A DNA stretch of 48,461 bases from Planctomycetota bacterium (GCA_024275565.1 JAJRYY010000031.1:1-48461), one strand, 5' to 3'. Shown: positions 18,545-27,462, counted from the stretch's first letter. Program-made: numbers and translations. The notes: generated from the letters alone by a model not told the origin.

Positions 18545-19402
18545 ATGGATCAACAGACATTGCTGCGAAACACCGTGGCAGAATTTTTTGAGACCGATCC
18601 GAGTGCGATGACGCCGGATTTTCCGCTGGGTGGCAAGAGATTGTCTGGATCGCTGGCGCGTGCGACGCTGGATGCTGCCATCCGCCGTCGTCTTGGTGTG
18701 AAGTCGTCGGCGGTTTATTCTGCGAAATATTTTGGTGAGCTTGAATCCGCCATTCTGGGTACACCGATGTCGGATGGGTCGAATGGGCATTCTGCATCGG
18801 CACCTGTTTCGCCGTCATCGTTGCCACGGCTGAATATGCAGACTGGGGGTGGATCGTGTGGCGTTGATATTGAATGCGTCGACAATCTCCCGTCCGCGAA
18901 CGACCCTTGGGAGGATCCGTTTTACAAGCAAACTTTTGCCCCGGCTGAGATTGCGTATTGCATCACTCAGGACAATCCCAACCAACATTTCGCTGCGCGA
19001 TGGGCTGCCAAGGAGGCGCTTAAAAAGTGCGACGCTGCCTTTCTCACCGAGGAAATGTCCGATATTGAAGTGGTGGTTGACGCATCCGGCGCACCGTCTC
19101 TGCATATACATCGCGGTGATGATTCCATGAAATTACCACATGCAGTGAGTATGTCGCACACGCCTGACATGGCAGTTGCGGTCGTTGTACACAACAGCAT
19201 GACTGTCTCGACAACGCAAACCGATGCACCTGTGGAACGTGTCAAAGCGCCTGTGGAACGTGTCAAAAGTGTTTCCCGGGAGATCAAACATTCGGAGATG
19301 AGTAGGGAAGCGGGAGGAGCGTCCGGAACGAGATTTGTCCCGATGGTCATAGCCATTGTTGCCCTGGTGCTGGCCACCTGGTCGCTGGTGAGATCATTCT
19401 AG
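18545..19402 (+). CDS. Acyl carrier protein - phosphopantetheinyl transferase fusion with membrane anchor
   Basis: A 285-residue three-part protein. Residues 1-72 resemble an acyl carrier protein; Ser36 in LSGSLARATL is the likely phosphopantetheine site, with Gly replacing the usual Asp before it. Residues about 104-215 are an AcpS-type 4'-phosphopantetheinyl transferase: GVDIE (Asp108, Mg binding) and FAARWAAKEALKK (about 149-161). A linker carrying a 7-residue duplication (PVERVKA) leads to a C-terminal membrane helix (264-285). The layout suggests a carrier that is primed in cis and held at the membrane to present an acyl group. The neighbours E1, E2 and the LbH acyltransferase fit as donors and users. 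One base separates it from the flippase gene. Confidence 0.82.
   Translation: MDQQTLLRNTVAEFFETDPSAMTPDFPLGGKRLSGSLARATLDAAIRRRLGVKSSAVYSAKYFGELESAILGTPMSDGSNGHSASAPVSPSSLPRLNMQTGGGSCGVDIECVDNLPSANDPWEDPFYKQTFAPAEIAYCITQDNPNQHFAARWAAKEALKKCDAAFLTEEMSDIEVVVDASGAPSLHIHRGDDSMKLPHAVSMSHTPDMAVAVVVHNSMTVSTTQTDAPVERVKAPVERVKSVSREIKHSEMSREAGGASGTRFVPMVIAIVALVLATWSLVRSF
19226..19267 (+). repeat. Two 21-bp tandem units inside the ACP-PPTase linker
   Basis: Two copies, identical except for one base in the third position, encode PVERVKA in frame. They sit between the transferase domain and the membrane helix. Confidence 0.88.
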
Positions 19403-19403
19403 T

Positions 19404-20411
19404 ATGTCACATTCGGGGAGCGAAACCAGTGCGACAGAGACTCCGGACGCCACAACACTCCGACGGTCGAACAAGCACTATATGCTCATCGCCATCAAGG
19501 TAGTCGCATCGTTTGGGCTGATATTTTACCTGCTTCGCGACACCGATCTCAAGGTTATCTTTGCATCGATCACGAGCTGTCACCTCCTCCTGGTGGTGAT
19601 TGCGCTAGCGCAGAATTTTCTGGGTTTCATCGTCAGCGCCGCGCGATGGAAAATCCTGTTGAAGACGCAGGGCGTCGTAGTACCCTACATATATCTTGTA
19701 AAATCATGTATGGTCGCCCTGTTTTTCAATAATTTTCTACCCTCCACCATCGGCGGCGATGCAGTGCGTGCGTACGATTCCTGGCGATTTGGTAAAAGTA
19801 AATCAGGAGCGGTTGCCACCATCTTCGTCGATCGCTTTCTGGGGTTGTTCGCATTGCTGACCTTTGCAACGATCTCGATCCTCGCGCAGGATCAATCTGT
19901 CTCACTTGATATTCCGTTCCTTCGCGTCTGGATGGTGCTTGGTTTTTTCGGGATGATCTCGATCCTATGGCTGATTTTTCTACCACCTGCGTGGGTGGTG
20001 GGTCTCATCGAAAATCTGCACGTTCCCTTCTCCGGGAAGCTGCAATCCATCGTGCAGCGGATCGTCGGCGCGTTCATGGCGTTCAAAGGAAAAAAAGGGG
20101 CGATGCTCAGCGCGCTGTTTCTCTCATTCCTGCTCCAGACGAATGTCGTCATCCACTACTTCGTCATCGCAAAATCCATGGACCTCCCCGTCCCCTTCGC
20201 GGGCCTGTTTCTCGTAGTTCCGCTCGCGATATTCCTCATGATGATCCCCGCGTCGATCAATGGGATAGGGATCCGGGAGGCTGTCTGGGTCTATTTTCTG
20301 AGTCTTTATGGCGTTGGCAAAGAAGACGCGATTGCCTTCGTCTGGATCGCGTTTGGACTTGTATTGATACAGGGCGTGATCGGTGGCATCGTGTACGCAT
20401 TACGCAAATGA
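19404..20411 (+). CDS. YbhN/LPG-synthase-TM family membrane protein (flippase-like)
   Basis: A 335-residue polytopic membrane protein with about eight helices. The signature segments are AARWKILLKTQG, FFNNFLPSTIGGDAVRAYD, VATIFVDRFLGL and SINGIGIREAVWVYFL. This is the UPF0104/AglD-like transmembrane domain also found at the front of lysyl-phosphatidylglycerol synthase, where it is linked to moving lipids across the membrane. No synthase domain is fused. It begins one base after the ACP-PPTase stop. In this cluster it could flip a finished lipid-linked product; that is inference. Confidence 0.87.
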   Translation: MSHSGSETSATETPDATTLRRSNKHYMLIAIKVVASFGLIFYLLRDTDLKVIFASITSCHLLLVVIALAQNFLGFIVSAARWKILLKTQGVVVPYIYLVKSCMVALFFNNFLPSTIGGDAVRAYDSWRFGKSKSGAVATIFVDRFLGLFALLTFATISILAQDQSVSLDIPFLRVWMVLGFFGMISILWLIFLPPAWVVGLIENLHVPFSGKLQSIVQRIVGAFMAFKGKKGAMLSALFLSFLLQTNVVIHYFVIAKSMDLPVPFAGLFLVVPLAIFLMMIPASINGIGIREAVWVYFLSLYGVGKEDAIAFVWIAFGLVLIQGVIGGIVYALRK

Positions 20412-20465
20412 GTGCCAGTTAATGACATGTGAACACGGTAGCCATGGTGCAATGGATATGAAGAA

Positions 20466-21752
20466 ATGACAGGAATCCTGGCCATCAGCTTCCTGGCTGT
20501 TGCGGTTCGCATAGCGGGATCACCGATCAGATCGAGCGACCGCCCCTTCCTCCTTCGCGCGATCGGGTGGATGTTATGCACGGTCGGAATTTGGCTTGCA
20601 TTGGCCGCTGCCGATGCGCTCTCCCCACTTTGGCCTGCATTGGCGATCGGACTCATCGCATCGATCGCGGATACAAAACCCAAAGAGCGAACGCTTAAAA
20701 TCCTGGCTGACATCACTGTTCTGACAGTCACTGCTGCACTCTCGATTCCTGTGCTGCCCTGGAATTTTGCAGGCCTTGTCATCATCCTGCTAGCCACTGG
20801 TGCTGCTCTGATCGATTCGGTGGTGAAACGAATGCCGTCACGATTTCATGTGCCATTGATCATCGCACCGTTCATCGGTGGTTTGTTGCTGCTTGCAGTC
20901 CGATTCCAGCAGTGTCGGGATATTATCACCATTCTGAATACCCACCTCCCGCAGATCGCCGTTGCAACCATTGTATCCGGGCAACCTGTCACGCTTGAAA
21001 CGAAGGCCATCGCGTACATCGAACGACCGCACACCCCCACCCCACGCCCCGGAGCAATTTTCTTCCATGGCGCCAACCCCGACGGCGTGCGTCAACCGGC
21101 AGCTGCCATCGTTCGACGCGCTCTCCTGATGGCTGGCTACGTTGTCGTTTCCGTCGAGCATCCCGGCTACGGTCAGATTCCCCATCCATCGATCGATGCC
21201 CCCGTGGAAGCATGGGACCCACTTCCCACCGGGCTTGCTGCTCTAAGCCTGTTGCGTGATGAGAACATTACCTCTGTGACTGCCATTGGTCATTCGCTTG
21301 GTTGCATGGACGTTCTTCGACTTGTGACGGCTGACGCAGCCACCGACAGCGTGATAGATCGAGCGGTTCTGATGGGTGCGGGCATGAGCGATGGTGACGA
21401 CCGCGATGAATACTGGTATCGCCGATTCCACAAAGATCGACGCATGAAAGACCGCCTCCCGATGGACACCTACCGGGCAATCATCGAACGCTTTTATACG
21501 CGACAGACCGCAGCACTCGCATTACCAGACGACCACGCACCGATCGATTATCTCGTATTTGAACACGACCACGCAGACCTCGCGCGCACCCGCACCGCAC
21601 TCTTCGATCTGATCTCGCCACCCAGACGATGGTTGCAACTCGACGACTCGGGACACTACTTCAATGCGTTCGATTTCGGTCCCATTCTCATTGCAGACAC
21701 ACGCATCGCCCGGAATCTATCCCATCTCTTCAAACGCATGATTCCCGAATAA
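20466..21752 (+). CDS. Membrane-anchored alpha/beta hydrolase
   Basis: A 428-residue protein. The first 150 residues hold about five hydrophobic helices, and the rest is a serine hydrolase domain. FFHGANPDGVRQP supplies the oxyanion region, GHSLG the nucleophile elbow, FEHDHADL the probable acid, and DDSGHYFNAF the catalytic His region. Exosortase-linked glycan loci of other bacteria are known to carry hydrolases, but I cannot say this is one of those families. It could release or trim an acyl or ester group of the cluster product. It closes the co-directional cluster; a repeat-bearing spacer and an opposite-strand gene follow. Confidence 0.82.
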   Translation: MTGILAISFLAVAVRIAGSPIRSSDRPFLLRAIGWMLCTVGIWLALAAADALSPLWPALAIGLIASIADTKPKERTLKILADITVLTVTAALSIPVLPWNFAGLVIILLATGAALIDSVVKRMPSRFHVPLIIAPFIGGLLLLAVRFQQCRDIITILNTHLPQIAVATIVSGQPVTLETKAIAYIERPHTPTPRPGAIFFHGANPDGVRQPAAAIVRRALLMAGYVVVSVEHPGYGQIPHPSIDAPVEAWDPLPTGLAALSLLRDENITSVTAIGHSLGCMDVLRLVTADAATDSVIDRAVLMGAGMSDGDDRDEYWYRRFHKDRRMKDRLPMDTYRAIIERFYTRQTAALALPDDHAPIDYLVFEHDHADLARTRTALFDLISPPRRWLQLDDSGHYFNAFDFGPILIADTRIARNLSHLFKRMIPE

Positions 21753-21807
21753 ACAATCCAGGGTGCGAGAAATCACACCCGGAAGACCACCCACAGCATC
21801 AACGAAC

Positions 21808-21875
21808 CCCCAGTATCACCGAATCCCCAGTATCACCGAACCGCAAGCAACAACAAAACCCCAGCATCACTGAAC
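21808..21875. repeat. 17-bp tandem/near-tandem units at the 3' end of nadA
   Basis: CCCCAGTATCACCGAAT at 21808, repeated at 21825 with one change, and again after 17 bases at 21859 with a few changes. The last copy runs into the nadA stop region. Confidence 0.8.
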
Positions 21876-22937
21876 CGCCAGCATCCGATCGATGCTCCGT
21901 CTCGCCCGCAGAAGGATGTCCTCTGGTACAGTCACTTCATACCGACCCTGTTCGAGCGAAGCAAGCGTGTCTTCGAGGGTGATCTGGTTCATGTGCGGGC
22001 ATCGGACGCTGCACAGTCGCAGCATATCCTTCTCCGGATTCTCTGCGGCGATATTGTCACCCATGCAGCACTCCGTCAGAAGGAGATATTGTTCGGCGTC
22101 GCTTTCACGAACCCGACGGATCAGGGCTGACGTACTCCCAGAGAAGTCAGATACCCCCACGACTTCAGGGCTGCACTCCGGATGAGCCAAGACAAGAACT
22201 TCCGGGAACTGCTTGCGAACGTTCTGCACATCCTCAACCGTGAACCGCTCATGTACCTCGCACTTGCCATGCCACCCGATAATTGTCTGATCGTGCGCGT
22301 CAGCCTGACCCAGCCGACCGTTCTCACCATGTCCGGATTTGCACTGCTCAGGAAACAGGATCCGCTTACCGGTTTCCTTCGCGACATTGGATGCGAGATA
22401 TTCATCGGGCAGAAAGATCACCGAATCGGCATCAAATGATTCAACCACCGCAGCCGCATTGCTCGACGTGCAACATGCATCACACTCAGCCTTCACATCC
22501 GCGTATGTGTTGATATAGCAAATAATCGGAACACCAGGAAACGCATCTCGAAGCGAGCGAACGTCACTGGCTGTAATCGACTCCGCCAGCGAGCAACCAG
22601 CCTCATCCGAGGGGATGAGTACCGTTTTCTCCGGGTTGAGAATCTTCGCTGTCTCAGCCATAAACTGTACGCCGCAGAACACGATCGTGTCAGCCGTCGT
22701 CCTCGTGGCAACGCGACACAGCTCCAGCGAATCGCCGACATGGTCAGGAACCGTATGAAACAGAGCGGGTTCCATGTAGTTGTGACCGAGAATGACGGCG
22801 TTGCGCTCAGCCTTCACGCGATTGATCTTCTGCACGAGGTCAGCCTTGATCCGAAGCTCAAAATTCGGAACCACGCCGCGGAGCTTCTCAAGCATCTTCT
22901 CATAAGTAGCATCAACCGTCTGTTCCAGAATCGCCAT
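21867..22937 (-). CDS. nadA: Quinolinate synthase NadA
   Basis: A 356-residue enzyme condensing iminoaspartate with dihydroxyacetone phosphate to quinolinate, the first committed steps of de novo NAD synthesis. The three expected [4Fe-4S] ligands are visible: Cys115 (EAGCSLA), Cys255 (AHPECSPEV) and Cys313 (RCPHMN). ILGHNYMEPALF near residue 50 and GWHGKCEVHERF are family signatures. The start Met is at 22937. The downstream side carries tandem 17-bp units. The gene upstream in the same direction is an FAD oxidoreductase only 3 bases away, while nadB and nadC are absent from the window. Confidence 0.95.
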   Translation of the reverse strand: MAILEQTVDATYEKMLEKLRGVVPNFELRIKADLVQKINRVKAERNAVILGHNYMEPALFHTVPDHVGDSLELCRVATRTTADTIVFCGVQFMAETAKILNPEKTVLIPSDEAGCSLAESITASDVRSLRDAFPGVPIICYINTYADVKAECDACCTSSNAAAVVESFDADSVIFLPDEYLASNVAKETGKRILFPEQCKSGHGENGRLGQADAHDQTIIGWHGKCEVHERFTVEDVQNVRKQFPEVLVLAHPECSPEVVGVSDFSGSTSALIRRVRESDAEQYLLLTECCMGDNIAAENPEKDMLRLCSVRCPHMNQITLEDTLASLEQGRYEVTVPEDILLRARRSIDRMLAVQ

Positions 22938-22940
22938 GGT

Positions 22941-24032
22941 TCAAGCTCCAATATCCGCTGCAGCGGGTGAAATTCGCTCGTCACTCTGCGTATCATCTAC
23001 GTTTGAGCTTTCTGATGCGTTCGCGTTGATAACATCAGCCGGGTCGAAAACACCGGGCGAGGCCGATGGACCTCTCAAGAGCTCTTCGGCAGCGTAACGC
23101 CCGAAAGCATAGGACCCCGTCACCCCATGCCCCCCAAGACCCGCAACGTGATACACATGCTTATTCCTGGGATCGAACCCGATCATCGGTCGACGCGTCG
23201 GTGCGAAAGTACGCTGCCCAACCCACATCGTCTTAATCGAAATTTCCCCCAGCCCCGGCTGCATCGACGATACCTTCTCGTGCAACTCTTCCAACATCGC
23301 AGGATCCTCCCGATAGTCGCCAGGTGCAGCAGGAACCTCCTCGCAACAGCAAAACATCAACCCACCCGACTCGGGCCTGAAATACAACCCCTTGGGCCCG
23401 TTCCAGACCGTAGGCCAATGAGGGTCCACCCAGTCCAGGGGTGGCGTAACGAACAGATGGCGATTCATAGGTGTCATAGGTATGTCACCTACCACGCCCG
23501 CCCATGGACCAGCAGCGTTGACTATGACCCGGCAAGTGATCTCGCCCTGCGTCGTCCGAACGCTCAGCTTCCCGTCAACCGATTCCCACGACAACACACG
23601 CGTATCATAAGAAACATCAACACCCGATAGATAGGTCTGCAACAGACCCGCCGCGTCGATGATCCCATCATCAGGACACCACTCCCCAACACCCGTCGCA
23701 CGATCAAAGTATCGCTCCACCGGATCGTCGCCGAAATCCACCAGAAACACGCCATTGCGATCAAATTGTGCGAGCTTCCCCAGCTTCCCGGGCGCCCCCA
23801 TCCGTTCCGATCGCAACGCGTCTGCCCCTTCGATCAGGCACTCCTGAACGCACGGATCATCGGCGTGCGTCCGAACGATCGCGGCATTGCGACCCGACGA
23901 ATGAACGCCAGGCGTCGATTCCTGCTCGACGATGAGCAAATCCGCACATCCGCTCCGGAGAAGGTGATAGGCTGTCGCTGCTCCGGCAAACCCGGACCCA
24001 ACAATCAAAATGTCAGTGTTGTTTTTCATCAA
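22941..24032 (-). CDS. DAO-family FAD-dependent oxidoreductase
   Basis: A 363-residue flavoprotein of the glycine/D-amino-acid oxidase group. The N-terminal DILIVGSGFAGAATAYHLL is the FAD-binding motif, SSGRNAAIVRTH contacts flavin, and HVYHVAGLGGHGVTGSYAFGR near the C-terminus is the family FAD motif. It oxidises a C-N bond of an amino acid or amine. It lies directly before nadA with a 3-base gap, so the two are co-translated. A role in making iminoaspartate from aspartate would fit but cannot be read from sequence. The start region has two adjacent ATG codons. Confidence 0.88.
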   Translation of the reverse strand: MMKNNTDILIVGSGFAGAATAYHLLRSGCADLLIVEQESTPGVHSSGRNAAIVRTHADDPCVQECLIEGADALRSERMGAPGKLGKLAQFDRNGVFLVDFGDDPVERYFDRATGVGEWCPDDGIIDAAGLLQTYLSGVDVSYDTRVLSWESVDGKLSVRTTQGEITCRVIVNAAGPWAGVVGDIPMTPMNRHLFVTPPLDWVDPHWPTVWNGPKGLYFRPESGGLMFCCCEEVPAAPGDYREDPAMLEELHEKVSSMQPGLGEISIKTMWVGQRTFAPTRRPMIGFDPRNKHVYHVAGLGGHGVTGSYAFGRYAAEELLRGPSASPGVFDPADVINANASESSNVDDTQSDERISPAAADIGA

Positions 24033-24206
24033 TCAGTGTTGCTTTTCATTAAATAGAACACCCACCGGACGGCAGGGAGGATGGCATCGACCCGGGACGT
24101 CCACGATTCCAAAGCGAAGAATCAAACCGGATTCTCCGAAATTCAGCATCACCCTTCAACGACGTCGGCCCGAGGGCTTTATAAACCCAACAAGACCACG
24201 CGGCAA

Positions 24207-24254
24207 GTATCCAGCACCCAGCGGAATGTATCCAGCATCCAGTGGAATGTATCC
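24207..24254. repeat. 21-bp tandem units downstream of the Fur-family gene
   Basis: Units at 24207-24227 and 24228-24248 (GTATCCAGC...GGAAT) differ at two positions; a partial third unit follows. They lie in the spacer between the fur-like gene and the oxidoreductase gene. Confidence 0.85.
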
Positions 24255-24279
24255 TGAGGCGACCACTACCCCTGCGATA

Positions 24280-24762
24280 CTACGACTGAGGCAACTGATC
24301 ACATTCCCAGCAAAGACCCGTAATCTGAAAGCGATGCTCAATCGCCTGAAAGCGGTGCTTCCTGGCGAGTCGATCACGCAGGGCAGACACTTCCTTGCTG
24401 CTGAACTCCACAATCCGACCACACTCCCGGCAGACCATATGGTCGCGAACCTCCTCCCCAAAACACACCCGATAATGCGCCTGCTTCACGTCAAAACGAA
24501 TCTGCTTCAGAATCCCGCATTCCACCAGCAGCGGTAGCGTCCGATAAATCGTCGCCTTCGCAACACGATCACCATGCTGACGAAGTGCAAACAGCACCTG
24601 CTCAGCCTCAAAGTGTTCCCGCATATCGAGCACAACATCCAGTATCCGCCGACGTGGCGACGTAAACTTGATACCCCGTGCCCGCAGGAATGCCTGAAAC
24701 GCAGCCAACGCTTCAGCCTTGTCGAGATGCCCCACGCTGGATTTTGCCTGACCCGCACTCAA
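24280..24762 (-). CDS. Fur-family transcriptional regulator
   Basis: A 160-residue repressor of the Fur/PerR/Zur superfamily. The winged helix is at about 20-95 (RGIKFTSPRRRILDVV, KATIYRTLPLLVECG, with YRT in the recognition helix). The metal-binding C-terminal domain has RDHMVCRECGRIVEF and a second Cys pair in GLCWECD, giving the 2+2 structural zinc site. Which metal or stress it senses cannot be decided; the usual HHDH sensor cluster is reduced to RDH, so it may differ from classic Fur. Its neighbours (a DAO oxidoreductase and the Fe-S enzyme NadA) would fit iron or oxidative-stress control. Confidence 0.9.
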   Translation of the reverse strand: MSAGQAKSSVGHLDKAEALAAFQAFLRARGIKFTSPRRRILDVVLDMREHFEAEQVLFALRQHGDRVAKATIYRTLPLLVECGILKQIRFDVKQAHYRVCFGEEVRDHMVCRECGRIVEFSSKEVSALRDRLARKHRFQAIEHRFQITGLCWECDQLPQS

Positions 24763-24789
24763 ACGATTCGCCTCTGATCACCCCGCGAC

Positions 24790-25605
24790 TCAAACACCGA
24801 TCCCACCATTCACGCACATCTTGAAGAACTCCGAAAATCGTCGCTGCCCGTCAACCTCACGCATCGAATCAGCATGAAGACCATCTTCGATCACACACAA
24901 CTCTTTCGGACCACCAGCCGCATCATGCAGATCCACCGTCTGCTGATGATCCACCACAGTATCCTTCGTCCCGCACACAAACAGCATCGGCCGAGGAGAT
25001 ATCCTGTTCACCCAGTCGATCGGATCATAACCTTCCGAAATCGCCATCCGCGACAACCACCCGGATATAGGACTCAGAACCGCATTCTGCCGGGTCACAA
25101 AATCAGCCTCACGCTGATACCCGCTAAATGCCCCTTCAACCGCCAACCCCCGCACATCCGGACACAACGCCGCCGCAACGATCCCAACCGCGCCGCCCAG
25201 CGACTGACCCAGGATCACGATCTTCCCGCCATCCACGTCAGCCATATTCCGAACATGATACACAGCAGCCTGAACATCTTCGATCGTCCCCAACCGCGTA
25301 GGCCTGCCCTCAGACCGACCATACCCACGATAATCGAAGCAAAACACATTCCAACCCTGCTCAGGCAACCAGCGAACCAGCTCAAAATGACCCGATATAT
25401 TCCCACTGTTCCCATGGCAATGAACCACAGTGCCCTTCGCCTCACGGATGGCGTTCATTCCCCCAGAGGCAGAGAGGAACCACCCATGCAGACGCGTCCC
25501 GTCCATGCTCTCGAAGAACTCGGACGAATACGTCATCCCATACGTCTCAGGCCGCCCATAAACGCTCCGCGTGGGATAGTAAAATAAACTGTCACCAATC
25601 GACAT
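24790..25605 (-). CDS. Alpha/beta hydrolase, BEM46/FrsA-like
   Basis: A 271-residue serine hydrolase. VVHCHGNSGNISGH gives the oxyanion motif, FDYRGYGRSEG the strand-4 motif, GQSLGGAVG the nucleophile elbow, CGTKDTVVDHQQT the acid and DGLHADS the His. There is no signal peptide; the N-terminal FYYPTR resembles the membrane-proximal start of BEM46-type proteins. The substrate is unknown. The gene diverges from cstA, with 123 bases between their starts. Confidence 0.88.
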   Translation of the reverse strand: MSIGDSLFYYPTRSVYGRPETYGMTYSSEFFESMDGTRLHGWFLSASGGMNAIREAKGTVVHCHGNSGNISGHFELVRWLPEQGWNVFCFDYRGYGRSEGRPTRLGTIEDVQAAVYHVRNMADVDGGKIVILGQSLGGAVGIVAAALCPDVRGLAVEGAFSGYQREADFVTRQNAVLSPISGWLSRMAISEGYDPIDWVNRISPRPMLFVCGTKDTVVDHQQTVDLHDAAGGPKELCVIEDGLHADSMREVDGQRRFSEFFKMCVNGGIGV

Positions 25606-25728
25606 ATCTCATGAATCCCCGATAAAGGTCAACGCTTGTTCTCTTCGCCAGACGATCGCGCGTCAAGTATCACACCCTCGCACGCCGCCACGCTGGCATC
25701 ACAGGGCAATCCGCCTACAATCCCAGCC

Positions 25729-27462
25729 ATGTCCCCGATCATCGCCGTCTGCATCTCCCTCGCCCTATACGCCATCGGCTACACCCTCTACGCACGATTC
25801 CTCGCAAACCGCATCTTCAAACTCGACAACAACCGACAGACCCCCGCACACACCCTCACCGACGGCGTAGACTACGTCCCGACAAACCGCTTCGTCCTAT
25901 TCGGCCACCACTACGCATCCATCACAGGTCTCGCACCCATGCTCGGACCAGCAGTCGCGGTCATCTGGGGATGGATCCCTGCCATGTTATGGGTCGTCCT
26001 CGGAGCCATCCTCGTCGGCTGCGTACACGACTTCGGCGCACTCGTCGTTTCCATGCGCGCCCGAGGCATGTCCATTGGAAAGGTCGCAGAAGGCGTCATC
26101 AGCCATCGCGCAAAATTCCTCTTTCTCGCCATAATCTTTTTCGGCGTATCACTCGCCATGGGCGTCTTCGTCTTCATCATCGCACGACTATTCTCCATCG
26201 GATCCGATTTCAACCCCACCGACCTCTCAGCCTCCACCACATCATTCCCATCCGCAGTCCTACCATCCGCATCCCTAATGATTATGGCCATGCTCATGGG
26301 TTTCCTGCTCTACAAAAAAAACTTACCCCTCCTCCCGACCACCCTCGTCGGATTCACACTCATGCTCATCTCCGTCTGGTATGGCACCAAATACCCCACA
26401 CTTGGCCTCAGCATCGAAAGCTGGCCAACCCCCGTCGGATGGACCTGGATCCTCCTCGCCTACGCATTTCTCGCCTCCGTACTCCCCGTCTGGAGTCTCC
26501 TCCAGGCCAGAGATTTCCTCAACTCACTGATCCTATACCTCGGCCTCGCAGCAGCCTACATCGGCTTCTTCATCCTCGACCCAGTCTTCCAGGCACCCCC
26601 CATCAATGCGAATCCCGAAGGCGCACCATCCCTCTTCCCATTCGTATTCATCATCATCGCCTGCGGAGCAGCCTCAGGTTTCCACGGCCTCGTATCATCA
26701 GGAACAACCGCCAAGCAACTCAACCGCGAAACAGACGCCCGATTCATCGCATACGGCGGAATGCTCGGCGAATCGCTGCTAGGCCTGCTCGCAGTCATCG
26801 CATGCACCGCCGGATTCAAAAACATGACCGCCTGGAACGCTGCCTACAAAGATTGGGCAACCATCCAGCAAGGACTCGCCGGAAAACTCGGCGCATTCAT
26901 CGCCGGCTGCACAAATTTCATCACCGCCCTCGGCGTCGATCGCAACCTCGCAGCCGCATTCATCGCCGTCATCGTCGTCTCATTTGCCCTCACAACCCTC
27001 GACTCCGCAACACGCCTCCTCCGATTCTACGTCTCCGAAATCGGCCAATCCATAGGCCTGCGATTCCTCAACAACCGCTACCTCGCAACCACCATCGCCG
27101 TCCTCGCCATCTGCTTCTTCGCCTTCTACAAAATCGACGGAAAACCCGCAGGCCTCGCACTCTGGACACTCTTCGGAATCACCAACCAGCTCCTCGCAGG
27201 CCTCACACTCCTCGTCGTCACCCTCTACCTCCACCAGCGAAAGCGCAACCCATGGTTCACGGGCATCCCAGCCATCTTCATGCTCCTCAGCACAGGATTC
27301 GCCATCACAGAAAAACTCATAGGCTTCTGGCGAAATGACCAGATCCTCCTCCTGACGGTAGGCTCAGCCATCCTGCTCATCGGCATCACCATCACCATAG
27401 AAACCCTCAACGCCTTCCGCCGCCAAGACCACCACAAAACAGACGACATCCCATGTGGGTGA
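25729..27462 (+). CDS. cstA: Carbon starvation protein CstA family transporter
   Basis: A 577-residue membrane protein with about 15 helices. CstA/BtsT proteins import peptides or pyruvate when carbon is short. Family segments include TDGVDYVPTNRFVLFGHHYASITG, the following LGPAVAVIWGW, VHDFGALVVSMRARGMSIGK, SGFHGLVSSGTTAKQLNRETD and FALTTLDSATRL. I chose ATG 25729, where the family N-terminus (MSPIIAVCISLALYAIGY) begins; a TTG-started extension from 25636 would add 31 unrelated residues. Codons almost always end in C or A, so the plus strand is strikingly C-rich here. Confidence 0.93.
   Translation: MSPIIAVCISLALYAIGYTLYARFLANRIFKLDNNRQTPAHTLTDGVDYVPTNRFVLFGHHYASITGLAPMLGPAVAVIWGWIPAMLWVVLGAILVGCVHDFGALVVSMRARGMSIGKVAEGVISHRAKFLFLAIIFFGVSLAMGVFVFIIARLFSIGSDFNPTDLSASTTSFPSAVLPSASLMIMAMLMGFLLYKKNLPLLPTTLVGFTLMLISVWYGTKYPTLGLSIESWPTPVGWTWILLAYAFLASVLPVWSLLQARDFLNSLILYLGLAAAYIGFFILDPVFQAPPINANPEGAPSLFPFVFIIIACGAASGFHGLVSSGTTAKQLNRETDARFIAYGGMLGESLLGLLAVIACTAGFKNMTAWNAAYKDWATIQQGLAGKLGAFIAGCTNFITALGVDRNLAAAFIAVIVVSFALTTLDSATRLLRFYVSEIGQSIGLRFLNNRYLATTIAVLAICFFAFYKIDGKPAGLALWTLFGITNQLLAGLTLLVVTLYLHQRKRNPWFTGIPAIFMLLSTGFAITEKLIGFWRNDQILLLTVGSAILLIGITITIETLNAFRRQDHHKTDDIPCG

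Noticed and set aside
22313-22340. Extra residues in NadA (about 199-218) considered as an unusual insertion
   Set aside because: From memory, similar length occurs in other NadA proteins; the downstream GWHGKCEVHE motif is intact.
25971-27338. A 455-codon reading frame overlapping cstA on the same strand
   Set aside because: It is extremely Arg/His/Pro-rich and lacks any domain; it is an out-of-frame shadow of the C-rich cstA codons.
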